From assembly GCA_039602395.1 (NCBI GenBank), contig JBCNJP010000023.1, positions 86,497,324-86,561,323 of the forward strand: a stretch of DNA of 64,000 nucleotides, read 5' to 3'. The notes under the pieces are model-generated. The model saw only the letters and a program-made list of their open reading frames with translations, had not been told where the DNA came from and did no database searches. This stretch comes from Deinandra increscens subsp. villosa. Taxonomy: Eukaryota; Streptophyta; Magnoliopsida; Asterales; Asteraceae. Position numbers and translations under genes: made by a program. The first letter of the stretch is position 1; every line of letters begins with the position of its first letter. Shown one piece after another: positions 20,388-29,929 of this stretch.

Positions 20388-23093
20388 TGCTGGCCTTGAC
20401 TTGATAGTGTTCTTCATAGCAGAAGTGTAGCAGTCTTTGGCTTCTTGTTGATCGCTTAGTATTCTTACAACTCCCCAAGGTGTGGGAAGCTTCACACATT
20501 GATGATAGGTAGATGGAACTGCTTTCATGTCATGGATCCATGGCCTTCCCAAGATTACATTGCAACAAGGCAGGGAATCAATAACGCAAAATTTCTGCAT
20601 GGAATTGACCCCTTCTACGTAAACGGGAAGTCTGATGTCTCCAACCGTATGCTTGGTTTCTCCGCTAAATCCTACTAATACTGAGGATCTTGGAATTATC
20701 TCTTCTTCGGGAATGCTCATCTTCTTAAGCACGTCCAATTGAATAATGTTGACTGAGCTGCCATTGTCTATCAGGATCCTGCGAACATAATGGTTAGCAA
20801 TACATAATGTAATTACCAGACTGTCATGATGAGGATCCTGGATGTCCTGCTTATCAGTTTCGTCAAAAGAAATGACTTTGTCTTCAGTCAATATTGCATT
20901 CTTCTTTGGTCGACTGCCTTGATCCATTTTGGCCTCCTTGGCATGTCTTTTTGCTGATGAGAAAGAGGCCCCACATATGTCAGATCCTCCAGAGATGAAG
21001 TTGATCACCTTTGCATCTGCTGGTGGCGACTGAGCTCTTTTGGGCAGCTCAGCAGCTTCTTGAGTTTTGCTTCTCTTTCTACCGAACAATTCCTTGAGAT
21101 GCCCCTTGCTGAGCAGGTAACTGATCTCTTTCCGAAGGGCTATGCAATCATCTGTTAAGTGCCCAAAGTCTTCGTGGTAGGCACACCATTTAGACTTATC
21201 TTTCCATGATCCTTGTTTATCCGATTTTCTTGGCCACCTGGCTTTATCACCTAGATCCTGCAAGGCACATAACAAACCACTTGTGTCAACCGAAAAGCAA
21301 TAATCAGATACCTTTGGGAAGTTCTCTTCGTCGTCTTCCTCTTCCACTTCGTTGACCCTTGGATTATCATTACGATAATAGGGTTTGTTTCTTTGTTGTT
21401 TCCCGGGAGAGTTTGTCCTTCTGCCCGACGTTTCTTCACCTCTTTTTTGGATTTTCTTATCGTCTTCTAACCTGATGAACCTCAGTGCCCTTGTTCTGAC
21501 TTCATCAAGGTTCCTGCAAGGAGTCATAACCAAATCATCATAAAATCGGGAATCCCCTCTAATCCCCATTTTGAAGGCTTCTACAGCAGCTGCCATATCC
21601 AAGTTAGGGATATCTAGAGCTTCTCGACCAAATCTGGCCACGTAATCCCTTAGGGATTCACTGGGTTTCTGAACTATCCTGTACAAATCACCAGTGAGCT
21701 TCTCAAAGCTCCTGCTGCAAGAAAACTGGTTATTAAACAAGTTAACCAAGTGGGGAAAAGAAGTAATAGTGTTAGGAGGGATACTGAGTAGCCATTTCAA
21801 GGCTGGTCCTGTCAGTGTTGAACCGAATCCCTTGCATAAGCAAGCTTCTTTGATGTTTGCAGGAATGGGGTTGATCTCCATTCGCTCCCTGTATTGTGCC
21901 ACGTGCTCCTCAGGATCTGTGGTTCCATCGTAGAGTTTCATGTTGGGGGTCTGAAATCTTTTCGGTATCTCTACGTCACAGATGGGCCATGCAAATCTGG
22001 ATATCCTGTGGCTGCCCGCTGGCACTTCGGGAATTGGGCGAATAACACCAGGAACACTTGAGATCATGTCTTTCAATCTCTGAAGTTCCCTGGCGATGAC
22101 GGGGTCAATACCTGCATCCTGCACAATTCCTTGGTTAGGGTTAGTGTAATAATTATCAAAGTTGTTACCAGCCCTGGAAGTTTGTAGAGGGATTTGAGGT
22201 CCATATCCAGTATCTCTAATGACGGTTGGCTCAGTCATAGTCTCCATTTGCATGGGGATGAAGTCTCCCTCATGCATCTCCTGAGATGAACCTGGGAATG
22301 TGCCTGCAGAGACAGTAGGGTTAGAAAATAAGGATCCTTGAGGATCCTGAGCTGCTCGGAAGCGGCTTCGATATGGTTGGAATGGCTGAGATGAGGATCC
22401 CTGTGGCATCTGTGGAGTAGGCATTGCTGATTGCTGACTCCAAGGCTCATGTAGGTTTGCTGCCGCGAATTGTTGTGGTCGAGATGCGGATTGATGCATC
22501 GAGACTGCTGGCACCCGATGGTTTAAAAACCCGGCTGGTTGCTGACTTGAGCATCTCGGCGGCTGCTGACTTCCATATTCGCTGTAGTAAGATTCTGGGG
22601 GTTGCTCAGAGTAGAACCCAGAGTATTCCAGATCCATCATCCTGGAAGTCTTCTGATGCTGAGTGCCTGAGGATCCTGCAGTGGTAACTGTTGCAATACC
22701 TGACTTTTGAACAGTAGAGGGATTTACTTTCAGTTTCGGCTGCTCCGATATTTCCGGAGAGTTGAACCCGAATGATTTTGGGATCAAAGGGCTGATTTCC
22801 TCTACTGGTTTCTTAGATTTCTTCAATTCCATGATCTCCTTCATCATTCTCTCGTTGGTTTTGGTTTGTTCATCCGCATGGGCCTTCATTTGCCTGATCA
22901 AAACATAGAGATCATTATTAGAAATAGTAGAGTCAGTGGACGTACCTTGAGATCCAGTAAAAGTGGGGTATTCCACTCCTTTAGCATTAGTATCAGCCAC
23001 TTTCTTCATCATTGGGGGAAGACCAGCATTGACGATCGGTTTAGTGGATGAAACGGATTTCGAAGTAATCTTTTGTTGGCTCGACATTTTCAA
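20385..23093 (-). CDS. gag-pro: Element 2 gag-protease, 902 aa
   Basis: ATG at 23093, about 55 bp downstream of the PBS, so the start is well placed. Residues 1-330 are low-complexity and Gln/Pro/Ser-rich. The retrotransposon capsid domain follows (FAWPICDVEIPKRFQTPNMK through LRDYVARFGREAL). Next come a charged linker, a zinc-knuckle-like KWCAYHEDFGHLTDDC, and a retropepsin-type protease with active site DNGSS (D776). The chain ends at a TAG in the UAG-CAA-UUA context. No internal stop or frameshift is seen. The product should assemble the virus-like particle in the cytoplasm and process the polyprotein. Confidence 0.95.
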   Translation of the reverse strand: MKMSSQQKITSKSVSSTKPIVNAGLPPMMKKVADTNAKGVEYPTFTGSQGTSTDSTISNNDLYVLIRQMKAHADEQTKTNERMMKEIMELKKSKKPVEEISPLIPKSFGFNSPEISEQPKLKVNPSTVQKSGIATVTTAGSSGTQHQKTSRMMDLEYSGFYSEQPPESYYSEYGSQQPPRCSSQQPAGFLNHRVPAVSMHQSASRPQQFAAANLHEPWSQQSAMPTPQMPQGSSSQPFQPYRSRFRAAQDPQGSLFSNPTVSAGTFPGSSQEMHEGDFIPMQMETMTEPTVIRDTGYGPQIPLQTSRAGNNFDNYYTNPNQGIVQDAGIDPVIARELQRLKDMISSVPGVIRPIPEVPAGSHRISRFAWPICDVEIPKRFQTPNMKLYDGTTDPEEHVAQYRERMEINPIPANIKEACLCKGFGSTLTGPALKWLLSIPPNTITSFPHLVNLFNNQFSCSRSFEKLTGDLYRIVQKPSESLRDYVARFGREALDIPNLDMAAAVEAFKMGIRGDSRFYDDLVMTPCRNLDEVRTRALRFIRLEDDKKIQKRGEETSGRRTNSPGKQQRNKPYYRNDNPRVNEVEEEDDEENFPKVSDYCFSVDTSGLLCALQDLGDKARWPRKSDKQGSWKDKSKWCAYHEDFGHLTDDCIALRKEISYLLSKGHLKELFGRKRSKTQEAAELPKRAQSPPADAKVINFISGGSDICGASFSSAKRHAKEAKMDQGSRPKKNAILTEDKVISFDETDKQDIQDPHHDSLVITLCIANHYVRRILIDNGSSVNIIQLDVLKKMSIPEEEIIPRSSVLVGFSGETKHTVGDIRLPVYVEGVNSMQKFCVIDSLPCCNVILGRPWIHDMKAVPSTYHQCVKLPTPWGVVRILSDQQEAKDCYTSAMKNTIKSRPA

Positions 23094-23146
23094 GAATTGG
23101 TTATGGGAAGAAGATCAAGGCTTTTAGCTGAATTCAAACACCGTTT

Positions 23147-23164
23147 GCCCCACGGTGGGCGCCA
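23147..23164 (-). promoter_or_regulatory. Primer binding site of element 2 (tRNA-Lys)
   Basis: The minus strand reads TGGCGCCCACCGTGGGGC, three bases after the 5' LTR. It is complementary to the 3' end of plant tRNA-Lys(CUU) as I recall it (GCCCCACGGTGGGCG plus CCA). Confidence 0.8.
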
Positions 23165-23167
23165 AAT

Positions 23168-23745
23168 TGTTTTGGTCAAAAACTGCCTAAGCAATTAGTT
23201 GATCAAACTTTGTATGTGAGGTAGCGTGTTTGATGTAAATAAGGATGAAAATGTAACTGCTAGAATAGACACGAGGATATAACGAGGGAAAATCCAAGTA
23301 TCCTTGAGTATCCTCAAGGAGCCTGGCAAAAAACCTCGGGGGCCGGTTCAAAGTACCTGCCGCCTAAAACTTTTATATAATGAAAGTTCTGATTACAAAG
23401 TAAATGAGCTCGAATTCTAAGTGTTGCAGAGAATTGTAATCGAAAAGATTGTGTGTGTGTGTAAGCCTAGAGCTCTGTTTAAATACGAAATACATAGCAA
23501 CTAATTTTCCTAAAAAATAGCAACTAAGTCCACGTTCGCCAACAAGCCGTTTGAATCCCAACTGACCCACGATTCTATTGATAGACCGAGTCTTTAGGAC
23601 ACGTGATGAATGACCAAGTCAACCTGCGAGTAACAAACAATAGAGAAGCAACCGTTAGTAAGTAAATATTATTCAGGATCCTTACCATGAAGTGCCTACG
23701 AGCTGATGCGAGCTGCTCATCGTCTCCTGAATTCTAGTACCAACA
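23168..23745 (-). repeat. Element 2 5' LTR (578 bp)
   Basis: Same length and, as far as I can read, the same sequence as 13245-13822. Followed on the right by the AAACT target duplication (23746-23750). Confidence 0.95.
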
Positions 23746-23750
23746 AAACT

Positions 23751-24416
23751 TATCTACAGCTGTTGAAATTCAAGGGGCAATTGTTGAGGGTGTATTTTCA
23801 GGATGCTCACAGGAAGCTCAGACAGTTCAAGAATCCTATTGTCTTCTGAGAATCTCGTAAACTCAGGTATCCTGACTTTATTATTTTTACTAACCCTCAT
23901 ATTTGCCACATGTTTATTTGACCAGGTATCACCGGAGTCATCAACTACCTCCGAAACTTACGCTCCAGCTGAAGAAGATCGTGGACCAAGTGAACGGAGA
24001 GGCCCTTAACGGTCGAATTAGTTGGGCGATAGGATCCCGGGAATCCCGGAAAGTTTGTTATTATTGTATTTGTTATAAATCGAGGATTCGATCAGTAGGA
24101 ACACAACACACTTTCACTAGCTTACTTACAAATACGAGTCATTGTATCACATAGCTCTGATCGATCAAACCTCCAACCCGTTGTAACGATTCGCTTGATC
24201 ATTAATAATATTGACTTGGTGGCGGTTTTTCAGCCGGCACCCGAGGTTTTTATCCAGGATTCCTAGGGGCAACTCGAAGGATTCCGGAGTTTTCCTCGCT
24301 AGAATCCTCGTGTTATCATCCCAATTTGGATTATTTGTTCACTTGATAGTTAAGCACACTACCTCACAATCTAAGTTTGGAATACAGGATTCCTAAGTGA
24401 ATTTTTGACCAAAACA
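23751..24416 (+). repeat. Element 1 3' LTR (23782-24416) with preceding polypurine tract
   Basis: After the right target duplication of element 2, element 1 sequence resumes. AAGGGGCAAT (23772-23781) is a polypurine tract, directly followed by an LTR beginning TGTTGAGGG (23782) and ending GACCAAAACA (24416), 635 bp. Its last bases match the end of the element 2 LTR, and its start also begins TGTTG, so the two elements are relatives with diverged LTRs. Confidence 0.85.
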
Positions 24417-24688
24417 ACTATATTTTCTACATGTTGCAGGTGTTGCTGTTTGATGTTATTATATCGACGCCATAGGAATATGCATGGGACTTAGTGGACC
24501 TTTTAAATAAAACTAGAACTTTTATGAGATATATGAACTCAATGTTTTGTGACATGTTATGTTTGACTTTGATGGTTGTTTTATGGAAATTTGGCATGAT
24601 TAAATATAACAACTTTAATAGTGTTGTGAACATCTGGACAATCTTAGCGCCCCGACGTAAATTCCGCCGTCGGTTGGGGTATTACAGT
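24417..24688 (+). repeat. 3' part of a gypsy LTR, family B (host of element 1)
   Basis: Contains 'tacatgttgcagg' at the left, then a late block with 'acatctggacaatctt', and ends GCCGTCGGTTGGGGTATTACA. The same ordered blocks recur at 27030-27302 and 31605-31865. It is cut by element 1 on the left and joins the LINE fragment on the right. Confidence 0.75.
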
Positions 24689-25406
24689 AAGCCTTCTCAA
24701 AATCCACTTTAAAAAGAATCATATTATATTTTGACCTTTTACACTAATAAATAAGCTCCTTAACTATAAGCTGCCCATCGATGATACTTCTCTTAGACCC
24801 AAAGGCCGTTTGGGATTCGGAAATAATATCCCCAACCACCAACTTCATCCTAGAAGGCAACACCATAGAGATAACTTTAGAAATACACCCAACAAGGCTG
24901 ATGGGGCGAAAATCGTTTAAGGATTCAGGATCCCTAGACTTGGGGATGAGATGAATAAACGAAGATCCACAACCTTTGCTGATGCACCATCCTCATGAAA
25001 ACTATTGAAAATGTCGGAGAGATCATTCTCAATCAGATCCCAATATCTCTTAAAGAAACGAAAGGAGAACCCATCCGAACTCGGGGATTTGTCACTCCCA
25101 CAACACCAAACTGCATCCTTAATATTTTTTAAAGAGCCACCAACATCAAGAGACTGACCTCAAAGATTCTTTTAATCTTTTCGCATCTCATAACCGGCCT
25201 AACACAATCGATCCTAGACGCTGCCAAACCACCTTTTTAGTGAGAGTCGGATCCGAACACCAAACACTGTTGATCCATACACTATTAATCCTAGACGCTG
25301 CCAAATTTTGTTTCACAACACCATGAAAGAACGTTGAGTTTTTGTCTCCCTCAAGACACCACCTAACCCAAGCTTTAGTCTTAACATCAAGCTTTAGTCT
25401 TAACAT
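24689..25406 (-). pseudogene. L1-type LINE fragment (linker and reverse transcriptase start), decayed
   Basis: On the minus strand, in order from 25406 downward: WVRWCLEGDKNSTFFHGVV (linker after the endonuclease), a VWCCGSDKSPSSDGFSF block, IPKSRDPESLNDFRPISLVG (RT domain 0/1), SQTAFGSKRSIIDGQ, and FKVDFEKAY at the left border. These are hallmark blocks of plant L1 elements. Frames shift and stops occur, and both ends are missing. A 19-bp word (caagctttagtcttaacat) is tandemly doubled at ~25371-25406. The left border abuts the family B LTR, which therefore inserted into this LINE. Confidence 0.85.
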
Positions 25407-26291
25407 TTCAGTTTTATTGGATTGAATGTAGTTGATATGACGTGGAATGATGGTGAAAAACGTAGAAAACGGGACTCGAAAACGACGAATAACGAAGAAA
25501 CTGGAGTGAAAACAGTGAAATCGGTAAGACTTTGGTTCGGGTGTGCTCCAAGCGTACGACTTGGAGAAACACCATGTCCAAGCGATATACTTGGGCTGAA
25601 TTTTCCAGCAAAAACCCTAATAAACCCCCTATAAAGCCATCTTAAGCCTCCATGCCCCCCATTTCACCCTTAATCACCCCCAAACGGCCATTTTCGGCTG
25701 TAAACTCTCAAGACCACAATTTTTGAAGATTTGGAGCTCAAGATTGTTGCTTTATTGCTTGGGATTGAGTAGATTTTACCCCTTTCGGTATGTGATCTCA
25801 AAACCATGTATCTAGCACCTTGAATCCTTTTCTCTTCTCCATCAAGATCTAAACTTTATGTGTTGTTTTCCTTGGAATCAAGTTATAATTGATAGATCTA
25901 GGGCTAGATCTATGAAATTGACCATAAAGATATGATTTTTGTGATATGAATAATTGAGATCTTCATTATGTATGCTATCTAAGGTTAAATCCATGTGTTT
26001 TGATTATCAAGGTTTGATTTTCATGATTTAAAATGGCTAGATCTATATCATGAATGATATTTAGGACTAGATTTATGTTTCTCTTCATCAAGTGTAGATG
26101 TTCTTTCCAGGAGATGTATAGATCAATGTCTTGTATGCTTAGATATGTATAGAGCCATGCCATGTATGCTTAGGTATGTATGTATGTATCCATGCCATGA
26201 ATGCTTAGACATGACTAGATCCATTAATTCCATGATGTAACATGTTTAGATCTAGGATTTCCATGATAGATCTAGGGTTAATCGGTTGAAA

Positions 26292-26347
<56 letters not shown>

Positions 26348-27302
26348 TGATGCATGATAATTAGTTTGACTTATGTTGACTTTTATACTGAACCCTATGA
26401 TTATACCATTAGCTTTAGGATTGACCCATCTATCATAACGTACGTATCACCTCATCAAATCACCAACGAGTTGTCGAGTCGGTTGAGTCATGAATTTAAA
26501 GTACTTATTTATTTATTCTATCTCATCTAGTCGCCAAGGCCATCATCGGGTCTATCTTCCTCACTCTGTGGTGTAAGTCTTTCAATTGTGTCTCCTCATC
26601 AGGTGAGTATTCATAGCCCCTATTTCATTTGAACGTTTTTGGGGTGCAACATGTACAGTATTCAAATCTCATATTCAATACACTTTACTCAAAAACTACA
26701 TGCGAACTCTATGTGCTATGTGTGTTCTTGTATGTTAAATTTTTGTGTATTATTGATGTGAACGATTGAACGATGTGAACGATTGAATGACCTCCTGTGA
26801 CATTAACTGTAAAAGTACGGGGTTACGATAATAGATCTATTGGCTTGACAAGCCCACTTGGTCTGCCTTGGCCCTGGGCGTCGGGTGATTGGAAGCCTTA
26901 TTGTCAGGGTTGGATCATACATACTTTTATGCTTTATTTCATATCAAGTTTATTGTACTTGATTACACTTAACTCATGGATCGCATGTTGTACACTTATT
27001 ATGTATGCTAAACCTATGTTTACTCACCAACTATTCGAAGTTGACCCTTATTTTATACATGTTGCAGGTTTTGCTGTTTGATGTTGTTGATCGCTTTATG
27101 ACACTTTAGGATGCATGTGGATTTAGTGAGACCTAAATTAAACAATCTAATTTGTATTATTTGATGCGTTGTTTATGGATTATCATGTATTATTCTAATG
27201 TTATGAAATGAGTTGGTTAAGGATATCGCAACATTTAATTAGTGCTGTGTGCATCTGGACAATCATCGCGCCTCAACATATTCCGACGTCAGTTAGGTGT
27301 GA
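25407..27302 (+). repeat. Family B-like gypsy LTR, 5'-truncated
   Basis: Ends with the family block (tacatgttgcagg ... acatctggacaatc ... ATTCCGACGTCAGTTAGGTGTGACA at 27302). A TATA-like CTATAAAGCC sits at ~25630 with a plant-leader-like stretch after it. A (TA)n tract interrupts it at 26294-26345. No clear TG start is seen, so the left end is probably truncated. Confidence 0.6.
26294..26345. repeat. (TA)n microsatellite
   Basis: Pure TA dinucleotide run of about 52 bp. Confidence 0.95.
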
Positions 27303-27995
27303 CAAATATCCTGATTTTAACTTTACACTCCTCTGACCTTGTATCCACCTAACCTATTTTTAGTCATTTTACATATAAAAGCTAAATGAAACACTTCTTA
27401 AAAAATAACGTATTGACTTATTGACTTTTCCCACCACATAAGCTAATCCGAACACTTATTTTTTTAAAACTTTTTTTTTCGAAAATTTATAAGCCAATAA
27501 GTACTTTTGACAAAAAATATTTATCTACTTAAATAAGCAATCCCAAACAAGCCCTCCATATTTATAAAAACGAGTTGGTGATCCTAGCGTGTTATAACCT
27601 CATGAAACCGAGTTGATATGTTAACACTCTTGCTTCGCATTAAGACCAAGCGAAATGGTTTGTATAAAAACCTAAGTGAAAATACAAAATGGTATGTATA
27701 TGCTGCAACAATAATAAAAATAAAGTTAATAAAATATTAAAGAAAAATAAAAATAAATAAACTGACAAAAAGCCGAACACAAACAAAAAAATAACACGAA
27801 ACAATTACACTACTACATATTTACCTCAAAATCTGCCGCTGCTGCTAATAACCCTTGTTATCGTTAGGGTTTATCGATGTGAAATTGAAGAAGAGGCCAG
27901 AGCCTTACGTTTATCCCTTAAAAAAAGAACAACTGGACAACATACTAGGTAAACCACACCGTGTAATGATGAATATGAATGTACCGTTTCGGGTA
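27303..27995. other. AT-rich DNA, nothing recognised
   Basis: No domain is seen. A short ORF from 27855 runs into the LTR start at 27996 and is not a convincing gene. Confidence 0.4.
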
Positions 27996-28110
27996 TGTAA
28001 CATCCTCCTTACTTGTTTTAAAACCCGAAAACCCGACCCGTTTTTAAATTTACATGGTTGAAATATTTAAACAATTCTTACACAATCCGTGATTTTAGGC
28101 TAAACGTCCT

Positions 28111-28395
28111 ATGATTTTATGCAACATATTCTAAATAAATCATTGCATGATAATTTTATGATTTTATGCAACACATTCTAAATAAATCCTTACATGATAA
28201 TTTTATGATTTTATGCAACATATTCTAAATAAATCGTTGCATGATAATTTTATGATTTTATGCAACATATTCTAAATAAATCGTTGCATGATAATTTTAT
28301 GAATTTATGCAACATATTCTAAATAAATCGTTGCATGATAATTTTATGAATTTATGCAACATATTCTAAATAAATCGTTGCATGATAATTTTATG
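28111..28395 (+). repeat. 47-bp tandem repeat, six copies
   Basis: The word GCAACA recurs at 28121, 28168, 28215, 28262, 28309 and 28356, exactly 47 bp apart. Each unit includes ATTCTAAATAAATC and TGCATGATAATTTTATG. Units differ by only a few substitutions. Confidence 0.95.
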
Positions 28396-28441
28396 TGAAT
28401 GATTTTATAAGTTTTAGTTTTAATTATTGGTGACTTATTAA
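28376..28441 (+). repeat. 66-bp direct repeat, left copy, flanking the foldback element
   Basis: The sequence from CGTTGCATGATAATTTTATG to GGTGACTTATTAA occurs here and again at 29864-29929, on either side of the 1.4 kb insert. Confidence 0.95.
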
Positions 28442-29863
28442 GGGTGAGGTTATTGTGAGAAGTTTAGTTTGTATAAGAAGGATAAGAAGGAATCATAGCC
28501 ATTAGATCTTCAATTAAATGAAGATCTATGGCTTAAAATTTTCCTGGGTAAATTAAAGAGAAAAACTAAACAAAATCAAAGATGGAAGGGTATTTTTGAC
28601 ATTTTATCAAATTCCCCCCATTTTTTAAACCTTCATAACTTTTAGATACGACATTATTTTTTTAAAAAAATTACACCATAAAAACGAGCTTTTTTTTATC
28701 TTTAAAACGCGTATAGTGTTGCTATATAAAAAATCAAAATTTTTTTTTACTCTTTCGATTGTATCAAAATGTTCAGATCATTGTGTCATTGTGTCGTTGT
28801 GTCATTGTGTCGTTGTGTCATTGTGTCAAAATATTCAGATCATTGTGTCATATTGTGTCAAAATGTTCAGATCATTGTGTCATATGGTGTTAAAAACCGA
28901 AAAAGTATTTTTTTTTAATTTTATATATAGCAGCACAATATATATACTTTTGACACGACGACACAATGACACAATGATCTGAACATTTTGACACAATGAC
29001 ATAATGATGTGTCAAAATGTTTTGATCATTGTTTCATATGATGACAAAAACCGAAAGAGTAATTAATTTTATATATAGCAACACTATATATACTTTTGAC
29101 ACGACGACACAATGACACAATGATCTGAACATTTTGACACAATGACACAATGATGTGTCAAAATGTTCAGATCGTTGTTTCATATTGTGCCAAAAACCGA
29201 AAGAGTATTTAATTTTTTATATAGCAACACTATATATACTTTTGACACGACGACACAATGACACAATGATCTGAACATTTCGACACAATGACACAATGAC
29301 CTGTGTCAAAAATTGAAAGAGTAATTTTTTTTTTCATTTTTTATATAGCAACACTATATGCGTTTTAAAGATTAAAAAATGCTCGTTTTTATGGTGTAAT
29401 TTTTTTTGACACAATGACACAATGATGTGTCAAAATGTTCAGATCATTGTTTCATATTGTGCCAAAAACCGAAAGAGTATTTAATTTTATATATAGCAAC
29501 ACTATATATACTTTTGACACGATGACACAATGACACAATGATCTGAACATTTCGACACAATGACACAATGACCTGTGTCAAAAATCGAAAGAGTAATTTT
29601 TTTTTTTCATTTTTTATATAGCAACACTATATGCGTTTTAAAGATAAAAAAATGCTCGTTTTTATGGTGTAATTTTTTTTGAAAAATAATGTCGTATGTG
29701 AAAGTTATGAATGTTTAAAGAAATTGGGGGAAATAGATAAAAAGTCAACAAAAGTGGCTAAGACTAAAATACCCCTCCTTCCTTTTTTTGTTAGATCAAG
29801 ATCCAATGGCTGAAAATCCTTCTTATCCTTCTTACCCAAAACAAACTTCTTATTTGAACCTCT
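28442..29863. mobile_element. Foldback element (about 1.42 kb) with long inverted ends and internal repeats
   Basis: The left end (GAGGTTATTGTGAGAAG... AAGAAGGATAAGAAGGA) is the imperfect reverse complement of the right end (TCCTTCTTATCCTTCTTACCC ... AACCTC). The inverted similarity extends through the poly-T and 'aacgagc...ttaaaacgc' blocks, about 300 bp per arm. The centre has several ~150-bp units built from 'gacacaatgacacaatga' and its complement, plus a 'atagcaacactatata' block. No ORF. The flanking duplication is 66 bp, far longer than a usual TSD. Confidence 0.8.
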
Positions 29864-29929
29864 CGTTGCATGATAATTTTATGTGAATGATTTTATAAGT
29901 TTTAGTTTTAATTATTGGTGACTTATTAA
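29864..29929 (+). repeat. 66-bp direct repeat, right copy
   Basis: Matches 28376-28441 base for base as far as I can read. Confidence 0.95.

Larger units (their letters stand above)
13245..23745 (-). mobile_element. Complete Tat-clade Ty3/gypsy retrotransposon 'element 2' (10.5 kb)
   Basis: The order on the minus strand is 5' LTR (23745-23168), tRNA-Lys PBS, gag-pro, leaky stop, pol, non-coding stretch with stem-loop, antisense gene (on +), purine tract, and 3' LTR (13822-13245). AAACT target duplications flank it. It sits inside element 1 between that element's antisense gene and 3' LTR. The two LTRs are equal in length and I found no mismatch by eye. Gag-pro and pol are open apart from the boundary stop. 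The element is therefore young and possibly competent; the only clear lesion seen is a stop in the antisense gene. Confidence 0.95.
1..24416 (+). mobile_element. Tat-clade Ty3/gypsy retrotransposon 'element 1' (5' end off window, dead, twice interrupted)
   Basis: Order on the + strand is gag-pro, pol (RT, RNase H, integrase), a non-coding stretch, an antisense spliced gene, a purine tract and a 3' LTR at 23782-24416. The 5' LTR and PBS lie left of the window. The element is interrupted by a gypsy piece at 4590-~9756 (inside integrase) and by complete element 2 at 13245-23745 plus its target duplication. Pol has several stops and a frameshift, so it cannot move by itself. Clade assignment rests on two features: a second, archaeal-type RNase H after the gypsy RNase H, and an antisense ORF downstream of pol. 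Both are known traits of the Tat lineage. Confidence 0.9.
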
